Shown here piece after piece: positions 46,475-57,652 of a stretch of DNA of 64,000 nucleotides; position 1 is the first letter of the stretch, and every line of letters begins with the position of its first letter. The notes under the pieces are model-generated. The model searched no databases. It was not told the origin of the DNA and saw only the letters and a program-made list of their open reading frames with translations. Source of the DNA: Rhypophila decipiens (lineage: Eukaryota > Ascomycota > Sordariomycetes > Sordariales > Naviculisporaceae); assembly GCA_033297075.1 (NCBI GenBank), contig MU858131.1, forward strand, positions 62,001-126,000, in the 5' to 3' direction. The position numbers and the translations under genes are program-made.

Positions 46475-49450
46475 ATGGACGCGTGTTTTGATTTCATCTC
46501 GAACTGTCGCGTGGGTCCCCGCCATTTTTGTGCAGACAGCTCACTGCCCCCAATACCTTTCCGCCCCTCCACTCTGCCAAAAGATTTCTTGCTGAAGCAA
46601 CAATCAGCAGCTTGCCACCAAACAGCGCACACGATGGCCCCCTACGACGATCGCGACTGGAGGCATGACCATGGGCTGCCATTTGCTGGCCCCAGCAACC
46701 CAGACCTCGAGGGGGAGCGAAAGCCCCTCAACCAGCTCCGCCAGTTGCTGGAGGCGGACGTCCTGGGCCGCAACCTGGCCTACACGGTGGGTGGCGCACT
46801 GCCACTCAGCCCGTTTTACCCGACCTGGCAGTGGTCAGAGGAGGACGAAGAGAAGCCCGGGGGCAGCGAGACGGACGTCTCGCGCAATCCAGTTCTGCTC
46901 GGGCCCGACGCCGAGTCCGAGGACGACTCGGACCCAGAGCCGTCCGACCCAGACGGCTACCATGATGCCGTTTGGGGCTTCGAGACCGAGGGGCTGAGCC
47001 TGCCCGTCAGGACCAAGCTGCCGCCCACGGGCAGACAACAGTGGAGGTTTCCGTGGAAGAAAGCAGACGATGAAAGGCAGATGAGAAAATTGTGTCGTCC
47101 GGCTGGTGATGACACGGTGAACAACACTGGCTTCACCACCTCCAACGAGGCCTTTGCAGCCGCATTCCCGGGACTCCAAGGCCCTACCGATCCTAACCCA
47201 GGAAAGAACCTGGTCTTCCCGGGCCTGCAACACCCCCGGGACGCCCTTCCGGCTGGTGATCCCAACATCGTCCCAGATATGACGGCCTCGATGGCATCAA
47301 GTTCCCTTGACAAAGCTCCAGCGTCCACGGCCAAGAAGAGCACCAAGAAGGCCAAGGGCAAGGCTGGAAAGTTCAAGCCCATGCCGGCTCCCCAGCCCAC
47401 CGAGTTCTCCCGCGAAGCCTATTCCCAAAACATGGACAAGACCGACGTGGACGACTGGTCTAGCGAGAACTTTGTCACCATCCGCTGGGACGCCAGGAGG
47501 GACAATGACAGCAGGCCCACCCCGCAGCGTTTGTGCAAGTTGGACTTTCCCTCTCGCAAACAAACAGCCAACAACATCCTCAGCCTGCTGCACGACATGG
47601 ACCCCGCCGAATTCGGCTACCAGCTGACCCCAGAGTACTTCTCGACCACATTCAACCCCAACGACTTCGGCATCATCGACCTCATCGAGCAAGCCCTCCT
47701 GCCCACTTGGTCTTCCGCCGAAGAAACCGTGACCCACGCCAAGAAGCCCCCAGGGCGCTCAATCGAAGCCTACCTCTGGCAATTACGGGTCCACTGCTCG
47801 ACACAAACCAGAAACAGCGATCCACGGCACGAAGACATGATCAAGGAGAAGGACCTGGAAGATACCACCTGGCGAGGCCAATTCGGGCGTCTAGTGGTCA
47901 CCCTCCCATTCAAAGCCTTCACCGGCGGAAAACTCACCATCCACCCTCCCAACGGCCGAGTCCCGTACCAAGAGCCCATCGTCTACGATACCTGGGGCGC
48001 AAGCCCACCACCAGGCCAGCGCCCCGTCATCAACTGGGCAGCCTACCACGTCGGATGCAACCCCACCGTCTCCCCAGTCCGCTCAGGCTACCGCATCAGC
48101 CTGGTATACAACCTCTTCCCCGTCCAGGGAATGTCACAGATGGGCTCACAGCCGACAACCAGTCGGATCCTCGACCTGACCAAGCTCCCCGTCTATCAAT
48201 ACCTCAAGGCTCTACTGAGCGATGAAATGGCATGGGACAAGAAAGGCGGCTACATAGGCTTCATGATGACACACGCCTATCCACACAATACCAAACAAGG
48301 GCATGACATTGGCTTCATACCAGAGAACTCACTGCGCGGACTAGACTTTCAGATGTACCAGATCTGTCGCGAACTGTTTGCTCGCGGCAATGACGGGGCT
48401 GGGCCAGGAGTACCGCTGGATATCCAGTTCCGACCAGTGATGCGCTGGCCGGGCCGGTATTTCAAGGGCGCAAAGAAGAATACCATGGAGCTGTTGGTCG
48501 AGGATGGTATTGAGCGGATCAAGGCCAAGCGAGAAAAGAAGCGCCAACAGCAGCAGCAGGCGCAGACCGAGGAGCAGCAGTCGAGGGCGCAAACCGAGAC
48601 CGGCGATGTCCAGGCTGAGGATGCCACAACTTCAAGCTCATCTGTTGGTACCAAGGGAAAAGAAAAGGAGGGCGCACAGCAGAAAAAAGAGAACTTCAAG
48701 CCCGAGCGCAGAACTGGTCAATCGCAGGGCCAACAAGCCCACTCCCAGCCCCAACCCGATAATTCCAGTAATGGTGTTGTGGCCGCGTTCCAGAAGGCTC
48801 AGGAGGATTTCGATAAAAACAACAAGGGCAGACAGAAGCTCTCCGCCGCGCAAACCCCTCGTGCACACGAGCCTAGAGCCAAACCCAAGGAAAAGACCCT
48901 TCCCACAACAACAAACGGCCAAGACGTCCACTTTCCCACCACAACGCAGGGAAGTTCTGCTACTGTCCAGGACAAGCAGCCGCAGCCCGAGGTCGGGCCC
49001 AAGAAAATCAAAGCCGAAGCCCCCAACGAAGTCCAAGAACTGCAATATCCAACCCCAGTAATCGGCAAGAACTTTTCCCGCGCAGGCCTGCTTCCAACAC
49101 GCCAATTCACAGGCGACGAGAAATCCATGGAGACATTCATGAAGTGGTGGGCTGCGGGCGGCGGGAAAGACCAGGATGGTGGTAGTGGAGGGTACTATAT
49201 TGACTTTGAGGACGTGCACTGGCTCAACGGATGGGGTCATGAGGAGGTTAGTCTGGTCGCTACCCAGCTTGATGATAACGGCGCGACACCGAGAATGTTG
49301 AGGACTGCTCTTGCTATGATTGTCAAGATTCCGCCTGGGGGGATTAATGCCTCGAGGAAGAATCGGCGGTTGTGGCCGGCGATGTATCAGGAGGGGGGGT
49401 ATGTGATGGAAAGTATTGAGGAGGAGGATGAGACTATGGAGGACCTTTAA
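46475..49450 (+). CDS. 2OG-Fe(II) oxygenase-like protein, probably inactive
   Basis: Single exon, 991 aa from 46475; MAPYDDRD at 46634 is an alternative start. The centre (about 430-600) has the order of fungal P4H-type 2-oxoglutarate/iron oxygenase-like proteins: SIEAYLWQLRVHC, GRLVVTLPFKAFTGGKL, INWAAYHVGCNPTVSPVRSG, YRISLVYNLF, then GFMMTHAYPHNT and LRGLDFQMYQI. In active relatives the first block carries HxD and the second a distal His (WAAFYSD..HEV..GHRVTLTYN); here these seem replaced (CSTQTRNSDPRH; VGCNPTVSP), so metal binding is doubtful. The N-terminus is acidic and Pro-rich; about 670-840 is a Gln/Lys-rich coiled-coil-like linker; a conserved block follows before an acidic end. Family by motif memory; inactivity is inference. 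Confidence 0.65.
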   Translation: MDACFDFISNCRVGPRHFCADSSLPPIPFRPSTLPKDFLLKQQSAACHQTAHTMAPYDDRDWRHDHGLPFAGPSNPDLEGERKPLNQLRQLLEADVLGRNLAYTVGGALPLSPFYPTWQWSEEDEEKPGGSETDVSRNPVLLGPDAESEDDSDPEPSDPDGYHDAVWGFETEGLSLPVRTKLPPTGRQQWRFPWKKADDERQMRKLCRPAGDDTVNNTGFTTSNEAFAAAFPGLQGPTDPNPGKNLVFPGLQHPRDALPAGDPNIVPDMTASMASSSLDKAPASTAKKSTKKAKGKAGKFKPMPAPQPTEFSREAYSQNMDKTDVDDWSSENFVTIRWDARRDNDSRPTPQRLCKLDFPSRKQTANNILSLLHDMDPAEFGYQLTPEYFSTTFNPNDFGIIDLIEQALLPTWSSAEETVTHAKKPPGRSIEAYLWQLRVHCSTQTRNSDPRHEDMIKEKDLEDTTWRGQFGRLVVTLPFKAFTGGKLTIHPPNGRVPYQEPIVYDTWGASPPPGQRPVINWAAYHVGCNPTVSPVRSGYRISLVYNLFPVQGMSQMGSQPTTSRILDLTKLPVYQYLKALLSDEMAWDKKGGYIGFMMTHAYPHNTKQGHDIGFIPENSLRGLDFQMYQICRELFARGNDGAGPGVPLDIQFRPVMRWPGRYFKGAKKNTMELLVEDGIERIKAKREKKRQQQQQAQTEEQQSRAQTETGDVQAEDATTSSSSVGTKGKEKEGAQQKKENFKPERRTGQSQGQQAHSQPQPDNSSNGVVAAFQKAQEDFDKNNKGRQKLSAAQTPRAHEPRAKPKEKTLPTTTNGQDVHFPTTTQGSSATVQDKQPQPEVGPKKIKAEAPNEVQELQYPTPVIGKNFSRAGLLPTRQFTGDEKSMETFMKWWAAGGGKDQDGGSGGYYIDFEDVHWLNGWGHEEVSLVATQLDDNGATPRMLRTALAMIVKIPPGGINASRKNRRLWPAMYQEGGYVMESIEEEDETMEDL

Positions 49451-51164
49451 GGGGTTTCGTCTTTTGGTGTTTGGTTTGTGATATGTTTCGATGTGGTGTA
49501 CCAACAGCACGGTTATAAAGTGATGCCGGGACAGCAAATCACAAAGACACATGCATCATCGTATGTGCAACAAAAAAAGTTGAAAGAGAAAATCAGTAAA
49601 AAAAGCGACAAACATAAAATTGGAGAGGGAGAGGGAGAGGGAGAGGGAGAAGGAGATGAATGAGCACAAGATGCATTGTCGAAAGTCATGTTCAGACGCT
49701 CACGTCTTGGAAAAGGACCAGGGTTATGGCTGATGTTAGTTCGTGTACTCGGATTTAGATAGAAGTCTTGTACGTAACGATAGACATTGTCTTCCAGGTA
49801 GACTTTTGCTAGCTGGACTGGAGGGTGGACTTTGATTCCTCATTGTGGATCGGATGTAAACCAGCGCCAAGCTTGGTGATGGGCAGATAAAATTTCACTT
49901 CTTTCTTTGTATTATAAACCTTCTAGTTCCCGCGGTTACTCGTAAAACCGGACCGCCTTACGTATAATACGCGTCTGTACGAGCTTCTCGTACATGTGTA
50001 CGGATAATTACCTCCGCAATTGTTTTACCCCTGACAGATAATGTGTCTGCGCCGTCTTACTACAGGTCAGATTGCGTAAAACATATCTAGTCCACGATGC
50101 TGGTTCAATGAATGCTGACCGCGGAGTAACACCCCCACGATTTAAGAAGCGGAAAACAAGCTTTGTCCGACATGACCTGGCTCCTTTTCCGGAGGTAAGC
50201 AAAGACGGACCAATCATATCGCCAAAGTCTCCCAGCTAACACGGCACAGTAATAGCACGCTATTGGTCAGCACCAACAAGTGGGGTAGCATCCGGCCAAG
50301 AACTCAACGCCACCCGCTGCAGCCTTACGGCACTCCACTCACCCATGCAGCACGCCTGGCAGGGCTTGAACAAAAGTCCTGGGTCGCTGAACCAGGAACC
50401 TGGTACTCGGTAATTTTGTCCTGGAAATTGGAATAGCGTGAACCAATAGCTCTTACCACGGTATGTCCGACGACAGTCGGGTGCAAGGCTAGTTTGACGC
50501 CTCCGCGATCACGGCCCGCGCGCCTTTGACCGATCGTCCGAGGAGATGGACGGAATTAATTCCCCGGAATAACTTCTCCGTATAGGTACGCTGTACGGCG
50601 ATGGAACTTTGGAGCATCCACAAATGAGGCTATGTAGACCACGTGCAATGACCCTATGAGTACCAAATACCGTAACTTGCATGCATGGCTAAGGCGGCAA
50701 CGAGCTGACGAGACGACTAGGCAACCGAACATCGCGAGCCATAGCGTATGAGTGGATTTTTTGACTTATTGGCGGACCGAACCATCCTACCCTACCGGGC
50801 TCGCCTCTCTCCAGGTCCTTTAGGGCTGATACCGACAATGGGGATAACCCATTCCGGAAATTGTGATGAACGATCTGTTTTTAACCGAGATCGCCATACC
50901 TGGTGGCGTTGTCAGACGGACCGGGAGGCCTCGACATCATGCAGCAGTGACTGAATTATCGGATGTGTTGACATTGTGGATCTCGGTTCTTTGATGAACC
51001 AATATCGCAGACTAGCATACTGGTAGAGATTCTCCGGTCGGATTAGCCGATATTATTACCATCGAGAGGAATGTCTATATAAACTCCCCAATCCCTCCCC
51101 TCTCCAGGAAATATCTTTCACCACTCCTCACCACCAGTCCAACAGCCAAGAACAACCATCAAAG
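49451..51164. other. intergenic region, no gene recognised
   Basis: It contains a GGGAGA microsatellite (49622-49655), a perfect 7-bp hairpin GTACGAG/CTCGTAC at 49977-49993, and CpG-rich sequence with only short frames. The right end is the promoter of the secreted protein gene. Confidence 0.55.
51076..51083 (+). promoter_or_regulatory. TATA box of the secreted HExxH protein gene
   Basis: TATATAAA lies 82 bases upstream of the ATG at 51165, followed by a CA/TC-rich leader, a layout common for strongly induced fungal genes. Confidence 0.55.
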
Positions 51165-52078
51165 ATGCACTTCCACCTCCCAACCATCACCTCTCTCCTC
51201 CTAGTCTCCCATGTTTCCGCCTGGGTGACCGACATGGACGACAAGCCCTTCATCGACCCCTATTATGACAAAGACGGCGGTCTCCGCCTCGAAGCCGCCC
51301 TCCGCGCTAATCTCCCCGAAAAACCCTACTCCAGCTCTCACTGGTCCTCCGGCTGGCTGCCCGACATCTGCCGGGACATTGCTTCCGACTGGAACCACAA
51401 CCTCTGGGACATTGACGCCATCAACGTGACCTACACCGACTGTTCGACACCCTGGGTTCTCTGCCGGCACAAAGCCCACCCGCGCTCAGAGCAAGAACTT
51501 TTGGGTCTTATCAGCCGTATCCCGGTGCGATTGAGGCAGTCTATTGCGTATGTTGTTTCCTTCTCCCTTCTTTCTCCCAGTTTGCTAAGAAGTGTTTGTG
51601 TGACAGAACATTCATCGCCCTCCCGCACTCCTTCTCCCGCAACGGCGACGAATCCGGCGCAGCAGGCACAGCAGGCTCTTTCACGACAGTATGGGACGAC
51701 TACTGGCAAGTCCAGGTGTTGCTGCACGAAATCGGACATTCAGTTGATTCAGGCGTCATGCTGGCACAACTCCCCAAGCCGAATAATAACTTTGACTTGT
51801 CATTGTCGGATCCGTTCCAGGCGTATATCCTCCAGGATAAAGCGCTGAATAGTAACACCCATAGCATGGTGGAAGGATTTGCTGATTTGGTTGTGCTGGC
51901 GGTGTACGATTTGCATGTTAACCCGCCTGTTGGGTACAAGTTTAATCCTAGCTGGCGAGATATTCGGCATGCTATGGAGGGGATCCATTATTATGGGAGG
52001 CTGGCGGGGGATGTCTTTCGGAATAGCGGGCGGTGTAATTCCTGGAAGGCGGCGGCTCATACGCCTGTTAGGATCTGA
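51165..52078 (+). CDS. secreted HExxH protein, conidiation-specific 13-like
   Basis: Exons 51165-51547 and 51607-52078 (intron 59 nt, GTATGT..GACAG, phase 2) encode 284 aa. A signal peptide covers about 19 residues (LPTITSLLLVSHVSA). The sequence has the block STPWVLCRHK and, at about residue 165, VLLHEIGHSVD, a zinc-metalloprotease-type HExxH motif; a downstream EGFAD could supply the third ligand as in gluzincins. The overall pattern recalls the fungal conidiation-specific protein 13 (con-13) family, which I name with reserve. Protease activity is untested in what I know of the family. It has a strong TATA box, consistent with stage-specific expression. Confidence 0.7.
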
Positions 52079-52260
52079 TGAGTGTACGTTGAGGCGTGGG
52101 GTGAGGTGAGGTGGTGCGAGTGACTTGGTGCGGTGGTGCTAGTAGACCTGGTCGTGGGTGAGAAGGCTTTGGATACTTCGTTGGACGGGGCGGATCAAGG
52201 ATGGGGACATTGTTAGCATTCAACATGCTGCTTGTTTGGGATGTAGTGAATGAGAGAAAT

Positions 52261-52412
52261 ATATAAAATGCTCCTTTAGTGAGGATTGCTCTGAGGACTC
52301 GTGGACTATGGTACTATGTCTGATTGTGGATTTTTCAATTGAGGATTGCCGCGTGGGCCTGCGAAAGCAAAGACACAAAAAAAAAGAATTTACTTAAGAA
52401 TATAAAATGCTC
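52261..52412 (+). mobile_element. short interspersed element, copy B
   Basis: The element (52274-52399) is flanked by a perfect 13-bp direct repeat, ATATAAAATGCTC at 52261-52273 and 52400-52412. Its 71-nt core (52289-52359) matches copy A (3442-3512, opposite strand) at 68 positions. An A9 run follows at 52377-52385, then AATTTACTTAAG, shared with copy A. Copy B is about 15 nt longer at its left end, so copy A looks 5'-truncated, as retroposed elements often are. Confidence 0.65.
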
Positions 52413-53444
52413 AGTTTCGTAAGTCTTTTCAATCATTCCGAGCATTTCGTGTCCTAGTCCAGAGTGAATTATATGCTTCGAATGCCCTATATTCTATTGA
52501 GCGAGTCTAGGTAATACTTTTGAGCTTTGATGCCCATTTCTGGCTTCTTAAGGTTCATGAGTATCCCTACGCTGAACATGGATATGAAGACACTGTCTGA
52601 AAACAAACCTGGATATGAAGGAGACAGAAGTGTCAGCCAGGTTGGTGCGTTAGGCATTATTGTTGAATAGAGAGTGATCTTTATTCTTGTGGTACGCTGC
52701 CTCTTTATTGGTATTTGTTTGCCCTCCGCTTACACGGTTATACCTCAGTCCGAACTATGCCCCTTCACATCGCACTTCGTGGATCATTGACTGTGCTTCG
52801 ACAGCAGAGGATGTGAAGTTGATTTAATACTCCTGAAGTCCGTGTATCAAGCAATATCATGAAAGCCTGGGCATCTTACTTGCCTGCCGAGATCTTTTGA
52901 GGTGGCAGAGAAATGGAAGGCAGAATTGTGCCCCAGCTGAAGTTGTGTCCCGCAACAGTGGCTAAGTCGGCTGTTGGCCGACTATGCCCTTCTTTATTTT
53001 CTTTATTTCGTATGTAGTGGGTAAGGGGAGTGTAGGAGACGAAAAAGTCCTCCTTTTCGTCAAAGTCAGCAACACCACCACCACCACTACTACTACTAGT
53101 ACTAGGAGAAATGACTATGGTAAACCGTCAATTTGTTGATGATTGAAGCTATTTCCAGCTCCATGGGGTTAGTGGCTGTAGAAATATTGTATTGAGTTTG
53201 AAGATTGAGAAAGGAGGAAGGCAGTCAGGTCTCTACAAGCCCCTAAACGGCTTATCTGAATGAACTGCTCAAGCCGAATGAACTGCTCATGAACCGCTCA
53301 AATTAGAATGAACGGTTATTAAGCCTCTTACTCTGCATTAACCACTAATTACGGTGTTAACGGCTTTACGCTCTGAATGGCTTCATTTGCTGAGCTCACT
53401 GGAGGAAGCTCAGCCCAGATGAATGGTAAAATTACGTTCCGGAA

Positions 53445-53459
53445 CCCCCCCCCCCCCCC
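53445..53459 (+). repeat. C15 homopolymer
   Basis: Fifteen C in a row; the length may be unreliable. Confidence 0.85.
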
Positions 53460-53796
53460 ATCCTCCCGCTAGGTTTTCCCAGGCAAGCAAACCGCGTCAT
53501 CTTTAATAACGGTTTCTTGCTTGTATTATTTAGACGAAAGAATTCATAACTGGAGTGGTCGTCTTGGCTGTGACGTGCTGGCTTGAGGGAGACGTCCAAT
53601 CCGCCTTTGTGAAGCCAAATGTATACAGTGAACTAGGCAGAACATATTTTATAGAGGTGTTTTGGGTAGAGGGAGTTGCTAGGAAGGCAATGCGTCACCT
53701 TGTGGCATGACCGGTCTGGATATACTATACTGAATCTTGTTATTATCTGTGGAATGGCTCGTTGCATACTGTTATTCTGATGACCATGGTGTCGGA

Positions 53797-54324
53797 CTAG
53801 CTATGAATATGATATAACTGCTCTTCCTTCCCATCTAGCAAGCCCTCTGTAACGCTTTCTGGGAAGGTGACAACTAAAATGCTGAAGTCGCCATATCTGC
53901 GTTTCCCTTCCCACTGTATAGAAGGCCTGTATTAGTAAATACTTCTATAAAAGCATCTTAGACTGCTAGGAGAGGGGATTAATCTGACAGGATATGGGGT
54001 ATGGGAATTTACAGGCCAAGATGATGTTAGACAAGGAATGATGGTGTGCTTAGATTAAAAGCTCACCGAAAGGTCATAACTGTAACGTCTACCACCGCTG
54101 TCCATGCTCAGAAGAATTGACATGACGAGATCGTGGTCTGCGCCTTGGCACTTGTCAAATTTCCAGACCATTTCTCCGTCTTTTGTCTCCCTGACCGTCC
54201 CCCATCCAATCTTCTCGAGTTCGCTGCCGACCTCCTTCAGCAACCTTTCGGCTCGGAAGGTGTTGGAGACGACGGCGGGTAGGGTCTTATCGTCATAGAA
54301 GAAGTCTGATCTTGAACCTGACAT
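53797..54324 (-). CDS. small two-exon protein, unknown (124 aa)
   Basis: Exon 1 54324-54067 (86 codons, MSGSRSDFFYDDKTLPAV...) and exon 2 53913-53797 (38 codons, with FSILVVTFPESVTEG, ending YHIHS) are joined by a 153-nt intron (GTGAGC, TTTACTAATAC branch, TATACAG) at phase 0. No signal peptide or membrane span; mixed alpha/beta composition with EVGSELEKIGWGTVRE. The second-exon hydrophobic strand recalls the last exon of the small gene at 44592 (TIIITF), but that is too weak to claim relation. I do not recognise the family. Confidence 0.55.
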
Positions 54325-55280
54325 TATGAAAGGTGCTGAGATCTGTCGAGCCTGCGGCCGTCCGGTGTGCGGCTAGCGACCAACTTGGAACTAGTACGGA
54401 CAAAGAGAATCTGAGTATCTAATAACTATTAGGTACGGGTCAAGTGAGGGAAATGTGTGTACCTGCTGGTGTAGTGCAAGGAAAGAAGAGGATGCGTGTA
54501 CGTCTCTAGGCCGTTAGACAATTATCAAGCAAAAAGTACAGGTATTGTCTCAAAAGAGAAGCAGCAGAGATCCCATGGACCAGATAAAATGTTCACACGC
54601 TTTGCACTGGATTGTGGTCGGGTGGCGCTTGAAGGACCCTCGTAATCCCGACATGGAGTTTGCCTATCCGCTGGCGGGGCGTGTTGGTGATGTACAAGCT
54701 TCAGGTTACTCTCAATTGGACATCATCTCCTTTGTTAGAAGTGATGGTCTCGTGCTGCAGTGTAAAGCCTTGCGCTGTAGTTATCAAACCTCGACATGAA
54801 TTTCATTTGTCTTTGTTAATATTAGCGAATAATTTGCCGTTGCTACAAGTTCTCTGATTTGTTCACCAACTATGGCGTGGACAGGCAGATTCAAGTAAAA
54901 GGCTATTGAAGCTTTGACTTGAGAAGTTGAGTGGGGTCTACTTCACCTGAACTATTTGGCCGGGCAATTATTGTGTCCGTCCGAATGAATTTGTATGCAT
55001 GATTGCTCTTTACGACGGGGGTTAATCTAGAGCATGACTAGAAGTGTAAACTTTGCTTCCTATCTGAGCAAATTATGCCATGCCAGAATAAAAACTGAAA
55101 TGACAGAAGATGTTGTCCGTCTTACAAGTTTTCATACTAAGGTGAAATGTGATAGAAATTGCTGAAATGTTGAATGAAAGTTGGGCCGTTGTTTTCCTAA
55201 CCAGCAACTTCAAAAGGAACGCCTTCACCTCAGGTAATGTACTTAGGTATTAAAACATATGATTGTGAGTAAGTCACGAT
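54325..55280. other. intergenic region, no gene recognised
   Basis: A 75-codon plus-strand ORF from ATG 54575 has no recognisable features and is not called. Confidence 0.5.
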
Positions 55281-57424
55281 TTATCCTAATCGAATCCTAC
55301 GTCGTGAACTAGGAACGCTGTCGAGCATTTTGAAGTAATCCCGCAGCGACAAGACCCCAACCCGATAAGCGACATCGCCGACCCACTCCACAATGCGAAA
55401 GTTCTTCTGCTTTTGTAGTGTGCTTTCAAACAGCAACACGCAGTCCCATGTCTCGCTCGTCATCCCGTGGTACATTTCGTTGGCTTCCAAGGGCCGGTGG
55501 CAGAATATTGCTTGGTCCCATTTGTCGCAAAAGGCCTCCACAATCCCACCGTGGGATGAGTCAAGGTGACAATAGCATACGCAAACAGTAAAGCGATTCT
55601 CATTCGTTGGTTGAAAACGGAAGCGGAAAACCCTAGCCTCAACAGCCAGATGGTGTGAAAGCTCTGGGATCATCATCGTGGTTTGAGACGTGGTGGACAC
55701 CAGCTTTTGGAAGTCAACGAGTAGTCCATCTACGTCCTCGACCCAGAATTCAGTGTCGAACCGGTTGCTATCAGGCGTCATGAATGTCCCTCCTTCCCCG
55801 AACCTGGCCCGGTCCCCTGGCCCCAGGGCTGAGCAGTATTCGACGCGGCCCCTCCAACCCACCCAGGACCAGCTTGGGAAACCGAGTCGACGAGAGATGC
55901 TTACATGGGCGCCATGACCTTTGTACTTTGGAGTCCAGAAAAGGCCCCTGGCAAATCCCATGTCGAGATCCTTGACGCTCATTAGTGTGGGGTCGGATGG
56001 CTCAGTATAAGGCGCCAATGGGATACCGTAGTAGGTAAGGAACGGAGAACGCGAGAGGAGTCCGCGAAAAGCGTTGAGAATGTCCTCCTCGTGGGTCAGG
56101 GTCCGGCCTGTGTACTCAGCCACATGTTCTGCATAGTTCCGGAGCTGCGATGCCCTCGACGTGTCATAGCTCATGGAATCCAGGGAAAGAAATCGTCTCG
56201 CCTCGATGGGTATTTCGGGTTTGTTTGGCTGGCCACTGGTTTGCGGCTTTCTGGCTGTAAAAAGGGATTCCTGTCCAACTTTCACGGCTTCACAACAATC
56301 CATGGCTGAGCAGACAAAGTATACCTGTTCTGTGGTGAAGAAGCGACAGCGACGTGATAGAGTGACCTCCTGGTACGTCCAGCCGCGTGTAATCCATGCC
56401 GTGTCCGCAATCGCGAACGATAGCGGAGGCCGTGTGGGGAGTACCTCGAGCTCGCGCCCATGTACGACCAAAGGATACGTCGTTCGCGCCTTGCTGACTC
56501 CAGGAAGTCCAACGTTGGCGTCTGAGCCAGCACTGGCGATAATTGTGGCATACGCACAGGCATATATCAAGTCCATTTCTTTTATTTGAGCGTCCTTAAT
56601 GTCGTGGCTTTCTTGCTCGATGCAGTACTTATCAACCCACAAGTACTTCTCTCCCAGCCCCCGAACAACCACCATCGCATCCTCGATGACTTGGCTGGCA
56701 TGCCTCGGAAGACGGTCCGTATCTCCCTTCTTTACAATCTTCAACGGCGGCACACCCCAGACGTAGCTCAGAGCCAAATACCGGTCACCTGGTCGTATGT
56801 CGACAATGGATCGCGTGAAGCAGTCGATGCACTGCAAGGAGACCCGTAGACTGGAGATGCTGGCTTTTGCTTTGCATGTATCTGCATGAAGACTATCGCA
56901 GTGTTGCAGCCACCCTTTCAGGCGGACATAGTCGATTCGACTCGGGTCCACGTGGGATCCTTCCAGCAGCGTCGCTGGTTCTTCTGCCCGAGGACGAACT
57001 TGGTCCGTAAACCGGCACAATAGAAAACCCCTCTTGGTCACCTCAATTTGGTTCCAGGGCCAGACACCACTACCAAGAGCCTTTCCAGGGAAAGGAGCCA
57101 GGGCGACGTCGGGTTGATACGTCGCCGGCGCACTAACCCCACTATTCAGTACCTCCGAAGCTCGAAATACACGAAGATGGTTCTCCCCCGGAAATAGTCT
57201 CTGGGGCGGATGGCCTCAAAGAGTCGGCAAGCTGGGCAAACGCTATCAGGTTTCAACTGGCCCAGGGCAAATACTGGGAGGCCGTGCTCGGGCGGGATCG
57301 CGTTCTCTTTGTTGAAAATCGCCCAAAAGTCGATTTGTTGGCATCGGGTGCAGAGTTCGGAGCTGGGGCTCGCCTTTTGAAGCGAGTCTGGCGACTCTAC
57401 CTTCGTCGTGGATTGTCGATCCAT
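55281..57424 (-). CDS. HET-domain protein with 1-nt break in a G run
   Basis: From ATG 57424 the N-terminus has paired cysteines (LCTRC, VCPACRLF) usual in HET proteins. Around 57189-57185 (five G on the minus strand) the reading frame moves by one base; beyond it the sequence continues without stops to TAA at 55283-55281, about 714 codons in all. The HET domain follows with its three blocks: RYLALSYVWG, GEKYLWVDKYCI and TRGWTYQE, then a long C-terminal region with PSWSWVGWRG. HET proteins act in heterokaryon incompatibility and cell death. No consensus intron can bridge the break, so either this allele is inactive or the G run is miscounted. Neighbours are the HeLo-pseudokinase and kinase-ankyrin genes. 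Confidence 0.8.
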
Positions 57425-57652
57425 GGTTTGTCATATGGCGTACACCAAATGATGTTAGGCACCAACATATGGGTCGCCTGAGTCTTGAAGCAATCGTGCG
57501 GGATTTGCTGAATCTGCAGTCATGCCTGAGACGTCAAGATGTAAACACAGCCCAAAGAACATGCAGCTCGAGCTCGTCGTGATTTGTCCGCCATCGGACA
57601 GTTCCTGTGCTCAGACTGGTCGAAGAACCCTGCGCCCCATCTACTCGATAAA

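Larger units (their letters stand above)
52079..53796. other. intergenic region with interspersed element
   Basis: Holds copy B of the short interspersed element (52261-52412), CAC and TAC trinucleotide runs near 53077-53105, degenerate TGAACTGCTC-type repeats around 53260-53320, and a C15 run at 53445-53459. No gene seen. Confidence 0.6.

Noticed and set aside
54545..54799. Small ORF of 75-84 codons
   Set aside because: No motif, no homologue in the window, no splice structure.
57185..57189. Programmed -1 frameshift in the HET gene
   Set aside because: No slippery heptamer of the usual X XXY YYZ form or obvious downstream pseudoknot; an indel in the G run is simpler.
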